Positions 60,495-64,000 of a DNA stretch of 64,000 nucleotides are shown here, piece by piece. Position numbers and translations under genes: made by a program. The notes under the pieces are model-generated. The model was not told where the DNA came from. It ran no database searches and saw nothing but the letters and a program-made list of their open reading frames with translations. This DNA comes from JBDSLU01 sp031407765 (lineage in GTDB: Bacteria; Acidobacteriota; Vicinamibacteria; Vicinamibacterales; Vicinamibacteraceae), in the NCBI GenBank assembly GCA_031407765.1, contig JANOIR010000163.1, positions 27,791 to 91,790 on the forward strand. Direction: 5' to 3'. Every line of letters begins with the position of its first letter. Positions within the stretch are counted from its first letter, which is position 1.

Positions 60495-61627
60495 GGCTTC
60501 AGGTCGTGATGGCGCAGGAAATCCATGAACCGCTGGTAATCGGTCGCCGGCAGGCGGAACAGCTCGAGCACCTTCCGGTAATTGCCGCCGGCCGCGGTCA
60601 GCCCGCTGCGGATCACGGCCTTCACCTGCGACCGGTTCAAGTCGCGGTTCATGAACGCTTCGTAGACCGTGGCCCAGAACTCTTCGCCTTGGTCGACGAC
60701 GCGCTCGTACGGGTCCGGGCCATCGCCGCGGGCGCCGGCCGGATCCGATTCCTCCAGCTGCAGCGCGAAATCGGACGGCTCGATCGTCGAGGAATCAGCC
60801 ATCGCGTAGCCGGTCTTGACGACGCCGATCAGCTGCCGGACATTGCCCGGCCAGCCGCAGCGCTCGAGCACCCGCAGCGACGCCGTCGAGAAGCGCTTGG
60901 CGACGCCGTACTGGCGCGCCAGACGCGCCAGCCAATAGTCGGTGAGCAGGTGCCAGTCGTCGCCGCGCTCGCGCAGTGCCGGAATCGCGATGTGGAACTG
61001 CCGCAGCCGGAACAGCAGGTCGTAGCGGAACTGGTTCTGCATCACCAGCTGGTTGAGCGGCCGATTGGTCGCCGAGACCACGCGCACGTCGACGTTGCGC
61101 GAGCGGGTGGCCCCGACCGGCCGAAACTCGCCGGTGGCGAGGGCGCGCAGCAGCATGACCTGCGCACTGGCGTGCAGGTCCGCGATTTCGTCGAGGAAGA
61201 TCACGCCGCCGTCGGCTTCCTCGAAGGCGCCCTTGTGATCGGCCACGGCGCCCGTGAAGCTGCCGCGGGTGTGGCCGAAGAGCTCGCTGACGGTGAGGTT
61301 GCCTTCCTGGTACTGCGGGCAGTTCACCGGGACGAAAGGCGCGTTCCGGGTGCCGCCGAACAGGTGCACCGCCTGGGCGAAAAATTCCTTGCCGGCGCCG
61401 CTCTCGCCGGTGATGAGCACCGGCTCGCGATACTTGGCGATCTTCTCCAGCCTGGCGAGCGCCTCGTTCAGAATGGGCGCGAGGCCGACCAGCTCGATGG
61501 CACGCTCGGGGCCCAGCCGCTCGATGGAGAGCGTGCGCAGCCGCAGTGCCGACGGGCCGAGCGACCGCTCATCAGCCATGACACCGCCGAGTGTGGCCGC
61601 CGGGGCGGCCGAAATGGAAGAGCGCAT
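60491..61627 (-). CDS. sigma-54-type AAA transcription activator
   Basis: 378 residues. The central AAA+ domain has Walker A LITGESGAGKEFFAQAVH (74-81 core), ELFGHTRGSFTGAV with GSFTGA (122-127) in the place of the sigma-54-contacting GAFTGA, and Walker B GAFEEADGGVIFLDEIADLH, then R-finger region VVSATNRPL and CGWPGNVRQL. The last 50 residues (MNRDLNRSQVKAVIRSGLTA, AGGNYRKVLELFRLPATDYQ) look like a Fis-type HTH variant. There is no receiver or GAF domain at the N-terminus, so the AAA domain may be controlled directly. It is the first gene of the lanM operon. ATG 61627 is used; ATG 61579 is also good. Confidence 0.88.
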   Translation of the reverse strand: MRSSISAAPAATLGGVMADERSLGPSALRLRTLSIERLGPERAIELVGLAPILNEALARLEKIAKYREPVLITGESGAGKEFFAQAVHLFGGTRNAPFVPVNCPQYQEGNLTVSELFGHTRGSFTGAVADHKGAFEEADGGVIFLDEIADLHASAQVMLLRALATGEFRPVGATRSRNVDVRVVSATNRPLNQLVMQNQFRYDLLFRLRQFHIAIPALRERGDDWHLLTDYWLARLARQYGVAKRFSTASLRVLERCGWPGNVRQLIGVVKTGYAMADSSTIEPSDFALQLEESDPAGARGDGPDPYERVVDQGEEFWATVYEAFMNRDLNRSQVKAVIRSGLTAAGGNYRKVLELFRLPATDYQRFMDFLRHHDLKP

Positions 61628-61699
61628 GACGAATGCGGGTCACTATCGACGGTTCCCGACGGACAGATCGCGTCAGCCCCTGTTCGGGCCGGGCGCGGC

Positions 61700-62131
61700 C
61701 TAGAACGGTGGGTACGTGATGCCCTTCACCTCGACTTCGGTCTTCACGTTGGCGATCCCTTCCGGGATCTGGTTGCACGGGAAGATGAAGCCGGGTGCCT
61801 CGATCTGGTGCGTCTGGCCAGGCTGCAGATCCTTGATGAAGTAGAGGATCGTCGACAGCGGTTCGGCCGGCGCGTTGGGCCCGGGCGGCGCGTTGAAGGC
61901 CGCGAACTTGATGGTGACGTGGACCGAGACGCTGTTGTCGTTGCGGGCGGTGCCGGTGACGTGGCAGCAGCACAGGCCGGGGTTGCCCTGTGACGGCTTG
62001 AGTCCGAGGTTGGTGACCGGGACGGCGCCGAGCGAAGGGCCGACCGGCGAGTCTTCGCAGGCGGCGAGGCCGAGGGCACTGAGACCGACGAATGCCGACG
62101 CCCCAAGCAGGCGCGAGAGCTCACGCATCAT
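61700..62131 (-). CDS. lipoprotein with CCC motif and FxLYD-like domain
   Basis: 144 residues from ATG 62131. Lipobox LSALGLAAC followed by acidic EDS, so outer-membrane sorting is likely. The mature part has GNPGLCCCHVTGTARNDNSV and ILYFIKDLQPGQTHQIEA, resembling an FxLYD immunoglobulin-like fold; a fourth Cys is in FIFPCNQIPEG. Three consecutive cysteines could bind metal or form a disulfide. It lies upstream of the lanM operon on the same strand, 72 bp from the regulator; whether it is linked to it is unclear. Confidence 0.7.
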   Translation of the reverse strand: MMRELSRLLGASAFVGLSALGLAACEDSPVGPSLGAVPVTNLGLKPSQGNPGLCCCHVTGTARNDNSVSVHVTIKFAAFNAPPGPNAPAEPLSTILYFIKDLQPGQTHQIEAPGFIFPCNQIPEGIANVKTEVEVKGITYPPF

Positions 62132-62185
62132 ATTCAGACCCACAGAAACGCCCCGGAGCCTAACACACGGGGGTGCCGCCCGCAA

Positions 62186-62506
62186 TCGCGCGAACCGGCT
62201 CTTCGCCGAGGGTGACGCAGCCGCGCTTCACCCGCCGACGCCCAGTACTAACGGCGCTCACCCGGCATCCGAACACGCCGGATCAGGCCAAGTAGTTCTG
62301 GTAGAATCCGGCCGCCCCGTGGCCGTCTCGACGCGTACCGCCGGCGCCTGCGCGCCGTCTGCGTGCGCAGGCGTCCATGACCGGCGGCGTTCGGGTCGCG
62401 CGCATTTGGCGTTGAGTGTTGCGATGAGCCACCCCCGCCCGTCGCGGGCTCGACGGCTCGTACCTTCGGCGACAGACCAGGTCGGATCGCAGTGAGGAGT
62501 CTCGTT
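62186..62506 (+). other. 321-bp intergenic region before the TolC-like gene
   Basis: Contains TAGAAT (62302-62307) as the likely -10, leaving a 5' leader of about 195 nt. In this leader is a 9-bp stem 62345-62353/62365-62373 (CGCCTGCGC/GCGCAGGCG) and a 12-codon mini-ORF from ATG 62377 for which I see no further support. GTGAGGAG before ATG 62507 is the ribosome site. The rest holds nothing I recognise. Confidence 0.4.
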
Positions 62507-64000
62507 ATGAGGAGCAGCGTGGCGCGTTCCCCGCGTCGCATCGTTCGTGTCATCGGCCCGGTGTCGGCGTTGATCCTGGCCGGAGTGACGACCGCACACG
62601 CCCAGGCTGTCCCGAGACAGCCTCCTCCTCCCACCTCGGCTCCGACAAGCCAGCCGCCGGCTCCGGGGACGTCCGCGCCGGTGACCACCGGTCAGCCGGG
62701 CCCTGGCGCGGGGGCGCGGCTGCGGCCGGTCACCGACGTCGCGCCGCCCGAGGCGCCGCCGGTCATCAACTTCGCCGTGGACGGCGTCAGCCTGGAGGAG
62801 GCGCTGCGCCTCACCCTGCGCCACGACTCGACGATCCAGTTGAGCGCGGCGAGCGCCGACCGCCTCGCCGGCTTCGCGCAGGAACAGGCCGGCATCTTCG
62901 ACACCGCCATCACGGGCGGCGTCGAATACAGCTACCGCGTCCAGGAGCTGACCGAGTCGCGCAAGGAAGACGAGCGCAACAAGCGGCGCAAGCTCGATGA
63001 CTTCATCGACACGGCGGGCCCGGACGTCGCCGCGACGCGCACCACGGTCAACCTGATTCGGCAGATCCTGTCCCTGCCGCCCGGGAGCGAGGCCGCGCAG
63101 GTCGATCAGCTCACCGCCGTGAGCCCGAACCTCGGCTCGCAGCTGAAAGTGCTGAACGCGTTGATCGCCGGTAACCCGGCGCAGGCGGCGCAGTTGCGCC
63201 AGATTCGCACCGACTTCCTGAACGCCGCATTCGCGGGCTTTGACGACAGCCTGACGAGGCAGGTGGACTCGCTGCGCATTGCTCGCCTGAACCGGGCCGA
63301 CCTCGGCGACGCGCCTGAGGACGAGGTGTTCCAGAACACCCGCGCCAAGGTGCAGTTCTCGAAGCTGTTCCGCACCGGCATCCAGGTGGCGCCGTTCGTC
63401 GACTTCACCTCGGAAGGCTCCAACTTCAAAGGCAAGGAGCGCAAGGCGGAGTTCGGCGGCAAGGGCCTGAACGACCTCTATACGACGCGCATCGGCTCCG
63501 ACTTCCTGCTGCCGCTGCTGCGCGGCCGCGGCGGCGAGGCCATCGCGGCCGGCGAGCGCGCCGCGCTGATCGTGGCCCAGGCCGGTACGCTCGACGTCGA
63601 GCACCAGCGCGCCAGCAGCATCCTGCGTACCGCCCAGGCCTATTGGGAGCTGCGCGCGGCGCAGGAATCGCTCGCCATACTCGAGCGGTCCGTGACGCGG
63701 CAGGGCGACCTGCTCCGCGCCACCACCTCGCTCGTCAACGGCGGCGAGCTGGCCCGCGTCGAGCTCGCCCGCTCGCAGGCCGGTGAGGCGCGCGCCCGGG
63801 CCCGCGTCCTCGACGCCCGCCAGCGCGTCTACGACGCGCGCGTCGAGCTCGCCGCGGCACTGGGCGTCGCCACCAGCGGGGCCGACACCACGCTGCCGAC
63901 GGCAGCCAAGGATCCGTTCCCGGTGGCGCCAGACGCCGCTGCCCTGCAGCCGTGGATCGGCGCGACGGCCGCCGCCGGCCAGCGCCGCGACGTCGAAGCA
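62507..64000 (+). CDS. TolC-family outer-membrane efflux protein (3' end beyond window)
   Basis: 498 residues seen, incomplete at the C-terminus. Signal peptide (VIGPVSALILAGVTTAHAQ), a Pro/Thr/Gly-rich spacer of about 50 residues, then NFAVDGVSLEEALRLTLRHD, the start of TolC-type OEP repeats. Long helices rich in Ala, Arg and Glu follow (VARAQAGTLDVEHQRASSIL, AYWELRAAQESLAILERSVT and SQAGEARARARVLDARQRVY), with the beta segment FVDFTSEGSNF. It would form the trimeric channel of a tripartite pump or type I secretion system. The partner genes are probably downstream. Confidence 0.88.
   Translation, partial: MRSSVARSPRRIVRVIGPVSALILAGVTTAHAQAVPRQPPPPTSAPTSQPPAPGTSAPVTTGQPGPGAGARLRPVTDVAPPEAPPVINFAVDGVSLEEALRLTLRHDSTIQLSAASADRLAGFAQEQAGIFDTAITGGVEYSYRVQELTESRKEDERNKRRKLDDFIDTAGPDVAATRTTVNLIRQILSLPPGSEAAQVDQLTAVSPNLGSQLKVLNALIAGNPAQAAQLRQIRTDFLNAAFAGFDDSLTRQVDSLRIARLNRADLGDAPEDEVFQNTRAKVQFSKLFRTGIQVAPFVDFTSEGSNFKGKERKAEFGGKGLNDLYTTRIGSDFLLPLLRGRGGEAIAAGERAALIVAQAGTLDVEHQRASSILRTAQAYWELRAAQESLAILERSVTRQGDLLRATTSLVNGGELARVELARSQAGEARARARVLDARQRVYDARVELAAALGVATSGADTTLPTAAKDPFPVAPDAAALQPWIGATAAAGQRRDVEA

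Noticed and set aside
62377..62415. Second leader peptide before the TolC-like gene
   Set aside because: A 12-codon ORF with no biased amino acid, no ribosome site and no terminator behind it.

Overview
The window reads as chromosomal DNA of a high-GC (roughly 70 %) Gram-negative bacterium. TonB-receptor and TolC-type outer-membrane proteins, lipoproteins, MacB/FtsX-type permeases with a fused periplasmic core, PASTA-less Ser/Thr kinases and a LytS/LytTR system together suggest Acidobacteriota, perhaps a Vicinamibacteria-like lineage. That assignment is inference from gene content and style, since no rRNA or tRNA is present. Genes are dense on both strands. No insertion sequence, prophage or CRISPR array was seen.

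Layout. 1-4.5 kb: partial acetyl-CoA synthetase, membrane protein, inositol-phosphate synthase, methyltransferase and a ZIP metal transporter. 4.7-17.4 kb: BON protein, lipoprotein, a 160-bp palindrome, polA, a membrane glycosyltransferase-like protein, a PcfJ-like protein, a frameshifted FtsX-type permease and a divergent TPR-like/pcnB pair that shares one -10 box. 17.4-20.2 kb: a LytS-type kinase and LytTR regulator plus a P460-type heme protein. 20.3-32.6 kb: M48 protease, TonB receptor, a lone microcompartment shell protein, small metabolic genes (YbjQ, PCD, ThiO), transporters and an ATPase. 32.7-35.4 kb: PAS hybrid histidine kinase.

35.5-42.9 kb is the histidine operon (hisL-hisI-hisG-hisD-hisC-hisB-hisHF-DUF3052-hisA). 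It starts with a TTGACA/TACCGT promoter, a 38-codon leader peptide with eight His codons and a perfect 11-bp terminator that competes with an antiterminator, which is a classical attenuator. HisH and HisF are fused in one frame. A 12-bp minisatellite occurs at four places in the operon and encodes the HisHF linker, a HisC insertion and the HisI tail.

42.9-49.4 kb: M28 peptidase, an archaeal-type ATPase with an operator-like palindrome at its start, an MFS permease and an outer-membrane protein. 49.5-55.6 kb is a signalling block (Ser/Thr kinase, PP2C phosphatase, Cdc6-like AAA ATPase, cNMP/FHA protein). 55.7-62.1 kb carries an orphan class II lanthipeptide synthetase with its own sigma-54-type AAA regulator and an outer-membrane protein paralogous to the one at 47.9 kb. 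The window ends inside a TolC-like gene.

Three features cut across genes. A structured repeat with three covarying hairpins sits after stop codons at five sites. Pairs of GCTGCA-type half-sites exactly 21 bp apart lie upstream of three genes, including the LytTR operon itself. Many genes have a -10 box only 6-9 bp before the start codon, implying leaderless mRNAs.
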